From: Candidatus Thiodubiliella sp.
GTDB taxonomy: Bacteria; Pseudomonadota; Gammaproteobacteria; PS1; Pseudothioglobaceae
DNA: 32,323 nt
Reading direction: 5' to 3'
Assembly (NCBI GenBank): GCA_029237605.1
Contig: JAQRGB010000042.1
Location: forward strand, 12,169 to 44,491
In this document: piece after piece, positions 1 through 8,896 of the stretch
Position numbering within the stretch: position 1 is the stretch's first letter
How the letters are laid out: each line of letters starts with the position of its first letter
Position numbers and translations under genes: made by a program
Notes under the pieces: generated by a model
Databases searched by the model: none
What the model saw: only the letters and a program-made list of their open reading frames with translations
What the model was told of the DNA's origin: nothing

Positions 1-11
1 GGGAGTATATT

Positions 12-1001
12 ATGCGAGGAAATGCAAGAAGTTTTTTAAAACCAAAGTTGGTTGAGTCACAAAAAATAGCAAATAACAAATATAGAATTATTCTTGAGCC
101 TTTGGAGAAAGGCTTTGGTCATACATTAGGCAATGCGTTAAGAAGAACATTATTATCTTCTATTTCAGGTTCTGCAATTACAGAAGTAGCGATCGATGGT
201 GTTATGCACGAATTTTCAACTATTGATGGCGAAGTCGGAGGCCAAGCGGTCTTAGGAAGACAATCCTTTTGTACAATCTTAAAGAAGTTTCAGTTGCGCT
301 AAACACTTCTAATTCAGCAGAAGTTATTATTGATAAAAAAGGTCCTTGTAAAATAACAGTATCCGATATTGAGGCGAATGCAACAGATATTTCAGTATTT
401 AACAAAGATAAAATTAGCTACAACTCCTTGGCTCACAGAACGACATGGCTACGATCCGACTTCAGGCATAGGCTATGATACGGCAGTTGCACGTGATGAT
501 GAAGCATCTACAATTGGCGGTATGCAGTTAGATGCAAGTTTTTCACCAATTAGGCGTGTAAGTTTTACGGTTGATGCAGCACGTGTTAATCAAAAAGTTA
601 ATCTTGATAAATTAAACATTGTAATGGAGACAAATGGTTCAGTTAATGCTGAAGAAGCAGTTAAGCGTGCAGCAACAATCTTGCAAGAGCAATTATCTTC
701 ATTTGTTGAATTAGAATTAGTTAAAGAGGAAGAGGCATTGCCAACTTCAAGTGATTTTGACCCACAATTATTAATAGCAGTAGATGAATTAGAATTAACA
801 GTACGTAGTGCAAACTGTTTGAAGGCTGAGCAAATCTACTATATTGGTGATTTAATCCAGCAGTCTGAACAAGATTTATTAAGAACCCCTAATTTAGGAC
901 GTAAGTCGTTAAGTGAAATCAAAGAAGCGTTAACTGACAAAGGTCTAGATTTAGACACAGTCGTTGAGAACTGGCCACCAGTTGATTTAATGAGTGAATA
1001 A
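12..1001 (+). CDS. rpoA: RNA polymerase alpha subunit, broken by two adapter sequences
   Basis: Alpha subunit of RNA polymerase, the scaffold for beta/beta' assembly and the contact point for activators and UP elements. The N-terminal assembly domain shows [17 protein letters not shown]; the C-terminal domain shows [13 protein letters not shown] and [14 protein letters not shown] and ends LENWPP-like ([12 protein letters not shown]). The start at 12 aligns with the E. coli start. The reading frame is lost at 232-263 and recovered after 421-462, where library adapters sit. Compared with E. coli RpoA, about 18 native bases are missing at the first site and about 47 at the second, so the adapters replaced sequence. 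The three frames (12-231, 264-420, 463-1001) together cover nearly the whole family length. rplQ follows 11 bases downstream, the usual end of the alpha operon. The gene is essential, so it is presumably intact in the organism. Confidence 0.96.
232..263 (+). other. Sequencing adapter (MGI/BGISEQ forward type, full 32 bases) inside rpoA
   Basis: All 32 bases from AAGTCGGAGGCC through GGAAGACAA are present. The same string recurs in full at 4760 and truncated at 8218, 9671 and 20612. It encodes the spurious peptide [10 protein letters not shown] and shifts the rpoA frame. I recognise it from memory as a commercial library adapter; it is not native DNA. Confidence 0.95.
421..462 (-). other. Sequencing adapter (MGI/BGISEQ reverse type, full 42 bases) inside rpoA
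   Basis: Read on the minus strand this is the complete 42-base adapter from AAGTCGGATCGT to CAAGGAGTTG. It gives the spurious peptide [14 protein letters not shown] and causes the second rpoA frame change. The other full copies are at 21688 and 32275. Confidence 0.95.
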
Positions 1002-1012
1002 GGAAATATTTC

Positions 1013-1408
1013 ATGAGACATAGAAAGTCAGGTAGACAACTAAATCGTAATTCTTCTCATCGCAAGGCGATGTTTAAGAATATGGCAAATTCATTGTTTC
1101 TTCATGAGACAATCAGAACAACTTTGCCAAAAGCAAAAGAGCTTCGCCGTGTTGTTGAACCATTAATTACTAAAGCTAAAATAGACAGTGTTTCTAATCG
1201 TCGTAATATATTTTCAAAATTACGTGACGATGCTTCAGTGGCTAAGTTATTCACTCAGTTAGGTCCATTCTATAAAGATCGTCCTGGTGGTTATACTCGT
1301 ATTCTTAAAGTTGGTTTTCGCACTGGCGATAAAGCACCAATGGCAATTATTCAGTTAGTTGATTTCGAAATAACTACTAACGATGATACTGATACTGTAG
1401 ATTCATAA
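1013..1408 (+). CDS. rplQ: 50S ribosomal protein L17
   Basis: Large-subunit ribosomal protein L17, located near the peptide exit tunnel. The 131 residues match the usual bacterial length. The diagnostic N-terminus [20 protein letters not shown] and the following [18 protein letters not shown] are both present, as is the conserved GGYTRILK near residue 95. An AAGGA Shine-Dalgarno lies just before the ATG. The gene directly follows rpoA, as in the standard alpha operon, and rpsU starts 12 bases after its stop. The frame is intact. The last ten residues are acidic and are the least conserved part. Confidence 0.98.
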   Translation: MRHRKSGRQLNRNSSHRKAMFKNMANSLFLHETIRTTLPKAKELRRVVEPLITKAKIDSVSNRRNIFSKLRDDASVAKLFTQLGPFYKDRPGGYTRILKVGFRTGDKAPMAIIQLVDFEITTNDDTDTVDS

Positions 1409-1420
1409 AGGAAAAATAAT

Positions 1421-1636
1421 ATGCCTTCAATTAAAGTAAGAGAGAATGAGCCTTTTGATATTGCACTTAGACGTTTTCGTCGTACTTGCGATAGAGCTGG
1501 TGTTATTATAGATGTTCGTAAGAAAGAATTTTACGAAAAACCAACATGGGTTAATAAGCGTATGAAAGCTGCTGCAGTTAAGCGCACGCATAAAGAAATA
1601 TCTAAGAATCGTATTCATCGTAAGAGAATGTATTAG
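1421..1636 (+). CDS. rpsU: 30S ribosomal protein S21
   Basis: Small-subunit protein S21, needed for efficient initiation at natural Shine-Dalgarno sites. At 71 residues it has family length, begins [21 protein letters not shown] and has the usual strongly basic C-terminus (HRKRMY). A ribosome binding site AAAGGA precedes the ATG. It sits only 12 bases after rplQ, so it is probably co-transcribed with the alpha operon, and a clear terminator follows at 1671-1698. In E. coli rpsU heads an operon with dnaG; here dnaG is not next to it and yqeY comes after the terminator. Confidence 0.98.
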   Translation: MPSIKVRENEPFDIALRRFRRTCDRAGVIIDVRKKEFYEKPTWVNKRMKAAAVKRTHKEISKNRIHRKRMY

Positions 1637-1670
1637 AGAATTTATCATTTTGCAATTTATATGTAATAAC

Positions 1671-1698
1671 AAAATCTTAGTTTTTACTAAGATTTTTT
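1671..1698 (+). terminator. Rho-independent terminator after rpsU
   Basis: A perfect 10-bp stem (AAAATCTTAG pairing with CTAAGATTTT) with a 6-base loop, followed directly by a T run, lies 34 bases after the rpsU stop. It should end the rpoA-rplQ-rpsU transcript. The yqeY ribosome binding site starts only a few bases later, so yqeY needs read-through or its own promoter. Confidence 0.8.
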
Positions 1699-1715
1699 GA
1701 TTTAGGAGTACAACA

Positions 1716-2168
1716 ATGTCAGAGTTAAAGCAACAACTCATCAAAGATATGAAATCGGCAATGAAAGATAAAGATAAAGATAAAGATAGATTAAAAACTA
1801 TCCGTATGATTTTAGGTGCTATTAATCAAAAAGAAGTTGATAATCGTATTGAACTTGTTGATGAGCAAGTATTAATTGTCATCCAAAAGATGACTAAGCA
1901 ACGTAAAGATTCTATTTTGCAATTCAAAAAAGCTGATCGCACCGATCTTGTTGAAATTGAAGAATCGGAGCTAGTTGTCATCAATAACTATATGCCTGCG
2001 CAACTTTCAGAAAATGACATAGCCATAGTTGTTGATAAAGCTATTGCTAATTCTGGTGCATCTTCTATGCAAGATATGGGTAAACTAATGGGATTGCTTA
2101 AGGCTCAACTCACTGGTAAGGCTGATATGGGTGTCGTCTCTAGTATTATCCGTTCTAAATTTTCTTAA
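1716..2168 (+). CDS. yqeY: GatB/YqeY domain protein
   Basis: A YqeY-family protein, homologous to the tail domain of the GatB amidotransferase subunit, which contacts tRNA; its free-standing function is poorly known. The 150 residues match the family. Visible hallmarks are an N-terminal helix rich in lysine, MILGAINQKEVDNR near residue 35, MTKQRKDSILQFKKADR, the conserved YMPAQLSE near residue 92, and GKLMGLLKAQLTGKADMGVV close to the C-terminus. TTAGGAG precedes the ATG. AAAGATAAAGATAAAGAT near 1767 is a short in-frame repeat (KDKDKDK). The association with rpsU is common in proteobacteria. Confidence 0.93.
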   Translation: MSELKQQLIKDMKSAMKDKDKDKDRLKTIRMILGAINQKEVDNRIELVDEQVLIVIQKMTKQRKDSILQFKKADRTDLVEIEESELVVINNYMPAQLSENDIAIVVDKAIANSGASSMQDMGKLMGLLKAQLTGKADMGVVSSIIRSKFS

Positions 2169-2225
2169 AAAGAAGCTTGTTGATTGTTTTATAATGGATT
2201 CTAATTTATTTTTTTGTAGGAGACT

Positions 2226-2949
2226 ATGAAACTAGTATTAATTTTATTACTTATTAGTAATTTTGCATTTGCACAGGTTGTGCCAAATTATGCTAAAGAA
2301 AAACGCTGGGCATCACAAGTAGAAGGTGGTTTGATGGATGGTGATGTAGTTTGGTTAAGTACTAACAAGCAACAATTTATGTTGCTTTATACGCCCAGTG
2401 AAACTAATACCAAGCGTGCGGCATTGATTGTCCATGGTTTAGGAGCGCACCCTGATTGGGCACAAGTCATTCAACCTTTACGCGCTGCACTTAGTGAAAA
2501 AGGCTGGCATACTTTATCTATTCAAATGCCAGTATTGGCGAATGATAAAGATGCAATTCAATATATACCTTTACTGACTCAAGCCGACAATCGTATTAAA
2601 GCTGCGATTAATTATCTGCAACAGCAAGGATTAAACGCAGATGCAATTGTGTCTCATAGTTTAGGTAGTGTAATGAGTGCACATTATTTAGATAATCAGC
2701 AGCACCCATTTAAATATTTTGTTGCTATTGGGATGCCAGACTTAGCGGTTAAATATTTGAGTAAAATTCGTATTCCAATGTTGGATTTATATGGTGTAGA
2801 TGATATTGAACCAGTGCTTAAGTCTGTCAAAGAACGAGCACAAGCCTCTAAAAAAAACAAATATTACACACAAAAAAGTGGATGCTGATCATTTTTTTAA
2901 TGACAAGGATGCCTTGTTAATTGACGAGGTTAGTATCTGGTTGAAATAG
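2226..2949 (+). CDS. DUF3530 family alpha/beta-hydrolase-like protein, frameshifted near the end
   Basis: A probable exported protein of the DUF3530 family with an alpha/beta-hydrolase fold. A cleavable signal peptide is visible ([16 protein letters not shown], cut before QVVP). HGLGAHPDW near residue 76 resembles the oxyanion segment, and SHSLGS near residue 146 is the nucleophile elbow with serine. The original frame ends at 2888, but a +1 frame continues as KVDADHFFNDKDAL...SIWLK to the stop at 2947-2949. It supplies the conserved C-terminal Asp-His region. The shift maps to the A run at 2872-2877, where one A fewer restores the frame. The substrate is unknown. The break may be a base-calling error or real decay. 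Confidence 0.8.
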
Positions 2950-3159
2950 CGCTATTATTATTCCAGTGCATTTTCTGGCTTTATTGTGTCTATCAGTGGC
3001 ACAGAAAATCATATAGATAATTTAGATTTTATTCATATTGAGGTATTATTTGTCATTGTTGCGATGAGTGTGCTTTTTGTTTCACTTAGCGCTAAAGTAG
3101 TACACAGAGTAGATTATAAAAACTTCAAAAATTTTTTGTGTTATTTTTGGCTTTGTTAG
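2950..3159 (+). pseudogene. Possible remnant of a membrane protein gene
   Basis: The space between the hydrolase gene and mpl stays open for 69 codons in one frame without a start codon at its head. It reads FSGFIVSISGTENH early and a hydrophobic stretch VLFVIVAMSVLFVSLSA in the middle, which looks like a membrane segment. A second frame also gives hydrophobic peptide. I do not recognise a family. It may be the eroded end of a gene once downstream of the DUF3530 gene, or chance coding in A+T-rich DNA. Confidence 0.25.
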
Positions 3160-3176
3160 GAGTAGAAATGTTAATT

Positions 3177-4487
3177 TTAAGATTTTAGCGCCAGTTTGGT
3201 GATAATTTTATTAAAAATATCATCAAAACTACCGTTGGACATTACAACAAAATGTCCGTATTTAATATGACTTAGTTCAGTGGTAATATCTTCAACAGAG
3301 TCAAACAAACTATTCTTACTGAATAAGGTATTAACACACCAATCTTGTTTTTCTGGTTTTAAAATCAATACTTTGTTAGCCTTACTTAAGGAATTAACTA
3401 AACTTTGTTGGTGCACACCAGATTTCATAGTGTTGGAACGTAGTTCTAAAATTGCAACAATATTTTCATTGCCGACTTTAGCGCGTAGTCCAGAAAGTGT
3501 AGTTTGGATAGCGGTTGGGTGATGAGCAAAATCATCATATAGCGTTATATTATCGGTTTGGTATTTAACCTCTAAACGACGCTTTACTCCTTTAAATGTA
3601 TTTAATGCTTCGCATGCAGTTTTTAATTCTACTCCAATATGATGTGCGGCATAAATAGCACAAAGTCCATTTTGCATATTGTGCTCACCCAGTAAATTCC
3701 AATCAACTGTGTTATTTTCAATATCAAAAGTAGTGCCGTTGTCACTGAGTGAGAGTGTTGCAGTAGGTAGTATTTGTTGCTGCGAATAAAGGCCCATATC
3801 AAACACTTGTTCAATATTTGTATTATTTTGTGGATGGATAATAATTCCATTATTTGGCACGGTACGAATAAGATTATAAAACTGTTTTTGAATATCTTTG
3901 AGTGAATCGAAAATATCAGCATGGTCAAACTCAAGGTTATTAATCACTAAAGTTTTAGGACGATAATGTATAAATTTTGAGCGTTTGTCAAAAAAAGCAG
4001 AGTCATATTCATCAGCTTCAATTACGAAAAAATTAGAGTTAGTCAATCGCGATGATACGCCAAAATTTTCTACCACACCACCAATCAAAAAGCTTGGATT
4101 GTGCTCTGCATATTCAAGTATCCAAGATAGCATACTAGCGGTAGTGGTTTTGCCATGTGTACCAGAAATCCCAAGAACCCATCTATCGTGTAAAACATTT
4201 TCACTTAACCATTGTGCACCTGAAGTGTAGATGTATTGTCTGTTTAAAATCTCTTCTACACATTCGTTGCCACGTGACAAGGCATTGCCAATGATATAGA
4301 GCTCTGCCTGCGGTAAATCTTTTCTATAGTAGCCATCCGTATAACTAATATTTTGTTCATCTAGCTGCATACTCATTGGCGGGTAAACACCATGGTCTTG
4401 CCCAGTAATGGTGTGTCCAAGTTGTTTGGCAATTAGCGCCAAAGAACCCATAAATGTACCAGCGATACCTAGAATATGGATGTGCAT
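3177..4487 (-). CDS. mpl: UDP-N-acetylmuramate:L-Ala-gamma-D-Glu-meso-DAP ligase (murein tripeptide recycling)
   Basis: Mpl joins recovered murein tripeptide to UDP-MurNAc in the cytoplasm, feeding recycled wall peptide back into peptidoglycan synthesis. The 436 residues are slightly shorter than the E. coli enzyme. The N-terminal Rossmann signature is MHIHILGIAGTFMGSLALIA. The ATP-binding P-loop GISGTHGKTTTASML lies near residue 107. Mur-ligase signatures follow: EADEYDSAFFDKRSKF, NNLEFDHADIF, and DDFAHHPTAI in the C-terminal domain. MurC differs in these motifs, so Mpl is preferred. The gene is convergent with the DUF3530 region and divergent from cca, whose start lies 65 bases away. The frame is intact and free of adapter. 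Confidence 0.95.
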   Translation of the reverse strand: MHIHILGIAGTFMGSLALIAKQLGHTITGQDHGVYPPMSMQLDEQNISYTDGYYRKDLPQAELYIIGNALSRGNECVEEILNRQYIYTSGAQWLSENVLHDRWVLGISGTHGKTTTASMLSWILEYAEHNPSFLIGGVVENFGVSSRLTNSNFFVIEADEYDSAFFDKRSKFIHYRPKTLVINNLEFDHADIFDSLKDIQKQFYNLIRTVPNNGIIIHPQNNTNIEQVFDMGLYSQQQILPTATLSLSDNGTTFDIENNTVDWNLLGEHNMQNGLCAIYAAHHIGVELKTACEALNTFKGVKRRLEVKYQTDNITLYDDFAHHPTAIQTTLSGLRAKVGNENIVAILELRSNTMKSGVHQQSLVNSLSKANKVLILKPEKQDWCVNTLFSKNSLFDSVEDITTELSHIKYGHFVVMSNGSFDDIFNKIITKLALKS

Positions 4488-4552
4488 TTTATATTGTATT
4501 AATTGCTATTGTAGTGGTATTATATGTTTATTTATTCTGATTTGTAGCAACT

Positions 4553-5651
4553 ATGAAAATATATTTAGTCGGTGGGGTTGTTCGAGATCAATTATTGGGC
4601 ATTGCTGATAAAAATACTGAAAAAGATTGGGTAGTGGTTGGCTCTTCGCATGATGAAGTATTAGATTTGGGTTATCGACAAGTGGGAAAAACTTTTCCTG
4701 TTTTTCTACATCCTGTCACACAAGAAGAATATGCACTTGCTAGAATTGAGCGAAAAGTAAAGTCGGAGGCCAAGCGGTCTTAGGAAGACAAGTCTTAATA
4801 CTTCTAAATATGTTACTCTTAGGCAAGATTTATCTCGTAGAGATTTAACTATTAATGCAATTGCTCAAACAAAAGACGGTGAATTAATTGATCCGTTCAA
4901 TGGGCGAGAAGATTTAGACAATAGATTGCTTAGACATGTCTCTGATGCGTTTAGTGAAGACCCTGTACGTGTGTTGCGTGTGGCAAGATTTGCCGCACGA
5001 TTTAAAGTATTTGGCTTTAAAGTGGCGCACTCAACACATCAGCTAATGAAAGACATGGTTGCTTCAGGAGAGGTTGATGCATTAACACCTGAGCGTGTCT
5101 TTAAAGAGCTTGAAAAGGCATTATCTTACGAGACACCTTCATCTTTTTTTAAGGTGTTATCAGCTTGTGGTGCTGATGCAAGGGTTTTTCCAATGCTCAG
5201 CAATAGTGCCCACACAACACACGATAATGAGTTTGAATTTTTAGATTATTTAGATACTAGTAATCCAGCTATTAAGTTTGCTGTTTGGTTGCATAATGAG
5301 AGTGTAGGTACTATTGAACAATTATGTCAGTATATTAAATGTCCCAAAGAATATACACATCTTGCTATACTAACGAGTCAGTGGCGAGTAGTAGCTCACC
5401 AACTAGAGCAAGAAAATGCAGAAGTGGTGCTAGATTTTTTTAGAAGAACCGATGCATTAAGGCGCAAATGGCGTTTTGAGCAATTACTCGCAGTATTTGT
5501 TTTGCTGGGTGTTGAGGTTGGGCCGATAAAGCAGCTGCGCGACCATCTTAATGACATTGATATCACTAATCTTAATAAAAGTAATATTGCTGAAGAGATT
5601 CATAATAAGAAGTTGTTAATTATTGAGTTATTTTACAACTCGACAAAATGA
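4553..5651 (+). CDS. cca: tRNA nucleotidyltransferase (CCA-adding), broken by adapter
   Basis: Adds or repairs the 3' CCA end of tRNAs. The class II nucleotidyltransferase head is clear: [16 protein letters not shown], the catalytic carboxylates in KDWVVVG, then [10 protein letters not shown]. After the adapter at 4760-4791 the frame moves by one and continues as [28 protein letters not shown] and [12 protein letters not shown], the nucleotide-recognition and neck motifs. Against E. coli Cca about 22 native bases are missing at the adapter. The C-terminal half is reduced: the metal-binding HD pair of gammaproteobacterial Cca appears as HN (AVWLHNES), so the phosphohydrolase activity is probably lost. 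Total length is about 365 residues against 412 in E. coli. The 3' end overlaps the convergent nuclease gene by 24 bases. Confidence 0.93.
4760..4791 (+). other. Sequencing adapter (forward type, full 32 bases) inside cca
   Basis: Complete 32-base copy, identical to 232-263. It truncates the first cca frame with the false tail KSEAKRS and replaces about 22 native bases, judged from the E. coli alignment. Confidence 0.95.
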
Positions 5652-8120
5652 ATCATATTCACAATATTTACAAGCACCTTTGGTCGGCAGTACTTCGGCG
5701 CAACCTTGTTGATAGTTTAAGCTGGTTTGGTTTAATTGTTGTTGCCAAAGTTTTAGCTGTTCGTCCCAATCGGTGCAAGATTTCTGCCTAGAAGTTTTGT
5801 TTGGCAAAGAATCTTTATTTCTTGCCAAACCAGTGTAACTGATTTTATCTGCTGCTGGCTTAATGAAGGCAATACCGTCAGCTAAACTGATGGTGGTATA
5901 AATGGGCAATTGCGGCTCTTTGATTAGATCGCCACACCAAGGGTTACTTGGTAAGTTTCCGGTTTTGTAATCAAAGATAATACGGTCGCCATTGCTCATT
6001 TCATCAACACGATCAAGGCGTATACTAAAATTTAAATCGGCAACATTGGCTTCAATTGTTTGTTCGGTTGCGATCACTCTAAAGATATCACGTTGTTTTT
6101 CGGTAGCGATGAATTTATGAATTAATTGTTGCAGTCGGTCATGTTCGATTTTGGTAAATCCAGAGCGACTATAACACTTTAATTCATTTTGAATAGCAGT
6201 ATCGACCAGTTGGCTTAATGCATCTTTACTATAAGCCACTAAATCAGTAGAAGATTGTGCTTGTTGATAAATAGCTTCCAACACTTTATGCACCACATTT
6301 CCTTGCTCTGCAAGATTAAGGCCAATATGTGGCGCATCAAATTTTTTAATAATGTTAAGGCGATGAGTAAAACCTTTAAAGGCACAAGCCATTTGGTCTT
6401 TTAAAATACCTACGCCACCATTCACTTGCTTGTTAACCAAAAGTGCGGTTTGAATATCGATAATGGCTTCCAATATGATAGGATGATACTGGTATTTAGG
6501 TGTTTCAATTTTGTTATTAAAAGTTAGCAGGGGTGAGCCGTGTTGTTCGCTTTCAAAATGAGTTTTGGCATAAGAGAAATTCACTCGATTAGATAAATTG
6601 ATTAAGTTATTTAGCGACATGGCTACGATCCGACTTGCATCTTTTGTAATTAGTTCAAAATTACTATGAGGAATTTGATATTGTGCAGCAACATCATTAG
6701 GGATGAAACGCGGAGCATTAAGTGTTGCTGGTAAGAAATTATCCGTCATGCCGAGTATCCATGCTTCATCAAAATACAAGCCTTCTGCCTCTAAACTACC
6801 GAGTATCTGAATTGATGTTTTAGCAGATTGCGCTTGGAAAATCACTTGTGATAATAAAGTTTGTAAATCAGCAATAGCTTGTGACGCACTAACTTTATTT
6901 GTGATCTGGGATAGTTGATTTAACCCTAAGCTGATTTGTTGATATTTATTAAATAATTGATATTCGACGCTGGATAGAATTCTATCTGTTGCAAAACCAC
7001 AAGTTTGTAAGTACATGTTAAAATTTAAAAGCCATTGATCGTGTTTAAATCGTCCGCCAGTGACTTTCGAGCTAATATCATTAATAAGCATTTCTAATAA
7101 AGGGGTATTAGCTAGATGGGGACTAAGCTTATTTAATTTAAAGTGTATCTGTGACCAAGATAGAACTTTATTAACCAATAATGCTCGACTTGATTGCTCA
7201 GCCTGGGCATGAGCAATATAAGGGGAAGTAATAACAGTGTTAAAAGTTTTAGTCTTTATACAATTGCTTTGCAGTTGTTGACAGAGCTCCAATAGTATAA
7301 TGATATGGCGAATCAATGGATACTCAGTTAATGAAAAACCCAAGGAAATATTATAGGATTTTTGTCCAGTTTCCATCAGAATATCGGCAAATACTTGATC
7401 AAAAATAGATTGAATCTGATAATGATCACTATTTAATGTTGGGCAAACAATAGCAATTTGTTTGTTTGGATGTTGTACATTCAAATCCTTTGCCCAATTG
7501 GCAACAGAGAAGAGTTCATTTTGGCTAGTTTGAAAAACTTGATTGTTACTCTGTGTATTTTCTTGTTTAGATTTAAGCACTTGATAATCAGTCTTGTTAA
7601 GTAATAATAATTGAGCTGGAGTGAGTGTTTTAAAGCCATAAATATAAGGTGTCGACAAACAGGTATTATGCGCAATAATTAATGTTGGCAAGTCATTAGT
7701 GTCTAATAAATTATATGTTAATTTGGTCTTTTGATAATCTTTTAACCAAGTGGCAAATAGCTTACAATTTTCAACACCTGATTTTAATAATTGTGTGTAA
7801 TTAATAAGATGCGCATAACAATAATCGTTATTTTTTATTACTTCATCCAGTAAATGATTATCAACTTTTTGTCCTAATTTTTGCATTGATTGTTTAATCA
7901 ATATACGAGATTCAATATTTGAAATTAAGCGTTTCTTTGTATTTACTTCAAGCGATTTCCAGGTTTCTTGCAAGTATTGGTGCCAAGATAGAGTTTTTGG
8001 TAGTGCAGAATTACCCTTTTGCACGCCCCAAGTTTTTTTAAACGCCAACACTTGACGATTATTTGCTAAGATAACAACATCGTCCTTTGTAATTTTTTCT
8101 ATGTTTGTGTTAAGCCACAT
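5628..8120 (-). CDS. PD-(D/E)XK superfamily DNA repair nuclease, AddB/RecB-like
   Basis: A large (830-residue) protein of the proteobacterial 'probable DNA repair protein' group related to AddB and RecB-family exonucleases. The nuclease domain is C-terminal: GNVVHKVLEAIYQ, the active-site string RLDRVDEMSNGDRIIFDYKTG with D717 and K719, and EPQLPIYT. Cysteines C579 (MACAFKGF), C817, C820 and C826 ([10 protein letters not shown]) match the split 4Fe-4S cluster of AddB nucleases. The N-terminal two-thirds resembles an inactive helicase scaffold; I see no Walker A. Its start codon overlaps the upstream open frame as TAATG. Adapter bases at 6615-6636 lie in frame, so DASRIVAMS near residue 498 is at least partly artificial. 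The role in double-strand-end processing is inferred. Confidence 0.82.
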   Translation of the reverse strand: MWLNTNIEKITKDDVVILANNRQVLAFKKTWGVQKGNSALPKTLSWHQYLQETWKSLEVNTKKRLISNIESRILIKQSMQKLGQKVDNHLLDEVIKNNDYCYAHLINYTQLLKSGVENCKLFATWLKDYQKTKLTYNLLDTNDLPTLIIAHNTCLSTPYIYGFKTLTPAQLLLLNKTDYQVLKSKQENTQSNNQVFQTSQNELFSVANWAKDLNVQHPNKQIAIVCPTLNSDHYQIQSIFDQVFADILMETGQKSYNISLGFSLTEYPLIRHIIILLELCQQLQSNCIKTKTFNTVITSPYIAHAQAEQSSRALLVNKVLSWSQIHFKLNKLSPHLANTPLLEMLINDISSKVTGGRFKHDQWLLNFNMYLQTCGFATDRILSSVEYQLFNKYQQISLGLNQLSQITNKVSASQAIADLQTLLSQVIFQAQSAKTSIQILGSLEAEGLYFDEAWILGMTDNFLPATLNAPRFIPNDVAAQYQIPHSNFELITKDASRIVAMSLNNLINLSNRVNFSYAKTHFESEQHGSPLLTFNNKIETPKYQYHPIILEAIIDIQTALLVNKQVNGGVGILKDQMACAFKGFTHRLNIIKKFDAPHIGLNLAEQGNVVHKVLEAIYQQAQSSTDLVAYSKDALSQLVDTAIQNELKCYSRSGFTKIEHDRLQQLIHKFIATEKQRDIFRVIATEQTIEANVADLNFSIRLDRVDEMSNGDRIIFDYKTGNLPSNPWCGDLIKEPQLPIYTTISLADGIAFIKPAADKISYTGLARNKDSLPNKTSRQKSCTDWDEQLKLWQQQLNQTSLNYQQGCAEVLPTKGACKYCEYDSFCRVVK
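6615..6636 (-). other. Truncated sequencing adapter (reverse type, 22 bases) inside the nuclease gene
   Basis: The first 22 bases of the 42-base adapter are present on the minus strand, with the AAGTCGGA end intact. The frame stays open, so this copy is easily missed. The residues it encodes (SRIVAMS) should not be trusted. Confidence 0.88.
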
Positions 8121-8814
8121 TAGAAGTAAAAAAATGTAGATATGGTAGCAGGTTGCGCTAGATTTACATCCCTCAAAGTGGCATTAAAAAGAATATTTTT
8201 TACTTTTGAATTATGATAAGTCGGAGGCCAAGCGGTCTTAGGAAGTCTTAAGCCTAGCGCCTCTAAGCCTTGTTTCTTTAAGCTAGAAAATAACTGTACA
8301 TCGACATAAGGGTGTTGTTTAATTTCGTTCTTAACTTTAAGCAATGAGTTATTAGCAGCGCCTTTTTTGAGTTTATCAGATTTGGTTAGAATGATTTGTG
8401 TGGGTAAGTTTGCACGAACGCACCAGTCTAACATCATTTGATCAAACTTTGTTAGTGGACGACGCACATCCATAACTAATACTGCGCCTGTTAAACATTG
8501 GCGATGTGCGAAATATTCACTCATATCTTTTTGCCATTGTTGTTTAATATGTTCAGGCACTTTGGCGTAACCGTAGCCAGGCAGATCTACCAAACGACTA
8601 TCTTCGTCTAATTTAAAAAATACCAAATGTTGTGTTCTGCCTGGTGTACGAGATATTTTTGCCAATTTTTTTGCAAGGTGATAGTATTAATAGCACTTGA
8701 CTTGCCAGCATTAGAGCGTCCAGCAAAAATTACTTCACAGCCTTGGTCTTTTGGACATCCTTTGAGCGATGGGCAGGATAGTAAAAATTTCGCTTTATGA
8801 TAGATATTGTTCAT
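8120..8814 (-). CDS. engB: Ribosome biogenesis GTPase YsxC/EngB, frameshifted and adapter-damaged
   Basis: An essential GTPase acting late in 50S assembly. The G motifs are all visible: G1 GRSNAGKSS near residue 32, RTPGRTQ, G3 [10 protein letters not shown]4 TKSD and G5 SSLKKQG. Two defects occur. First, the T run at 8666-8672 (A7 in the coding sense) needs one more base to join ITLQKK to [12 protein letters not shown]. Second, a 28-base adapter piece at 8218-8245 replaces the end after GLEALGLRL (about residue 192). Family length is about 200, so the native stop was probably inside or just past the adapter. The remaining open frame to 8120 ([11 protein letters not shown]...) is doubtful protein. 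The start at 8814 gives the usual short N-terminal leader. Confidence 0.9.
8218..8245 (+). other. Truncated sequencing adapter (forward type, 28 of 32 bases) at the engB 3' end
   Basis: Bases 1-28 of the 32-base adapter are present, missing only the distal ACAA. On the coding strand of engB it reads as PKTAWPPT, a false C-terminal peptide. Confidence 0.93.
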
Positions 8815-8832
8815 TTAGTTCAAAAAAAAAGG

Positions 8833-8838
8833 TATAAT
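8833..8838 (+). promoter_or_regulatory. Candidate -10 box for the tandem cytochrome c genes
   Basis: A perfect TATAAT lies about 58 bases before the first cytochrome start, in the divergent gap between engB and the cytochromes. TTGTTC at 8807 is a poor and rather distant -35, so only the -10 is proposed. Confidence 0.4.
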
Positions 8839-8896
8839 TTAACGCGATGATAATAAAGTTATCATTATATATTTTTAAAGCTTAAGGAGGGTAAAT

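Noticed and set aside
369-1001. A separate gene starting at 369 after a short rpoA
   Set aside because: Its first 31 codons are rpoA read out of frame plus adapter; from 463 on it is the genuine rpoA frame.
1427-1744. 105-codon minus-strand open frame over rpsU
   Set aside because: It is antisense to a highly conserved ribosomal gene and reads through the terminator hairpin; no protein-like features.
4926-5651. An independent gene starting at 4926
   Set aside because: The start is an internal leucine codon of cca; the true frame continues upstream to the adapter at 4760-4791.
8120-8217. A genuine C-terminal extension of EngB after the adapter
   Set aside because: EngB normally ends at about this point and the residues do not resemble the family; the open frame after the adapter is probably chance, though the TAATG overlap with the next gene leaves slight doubt.
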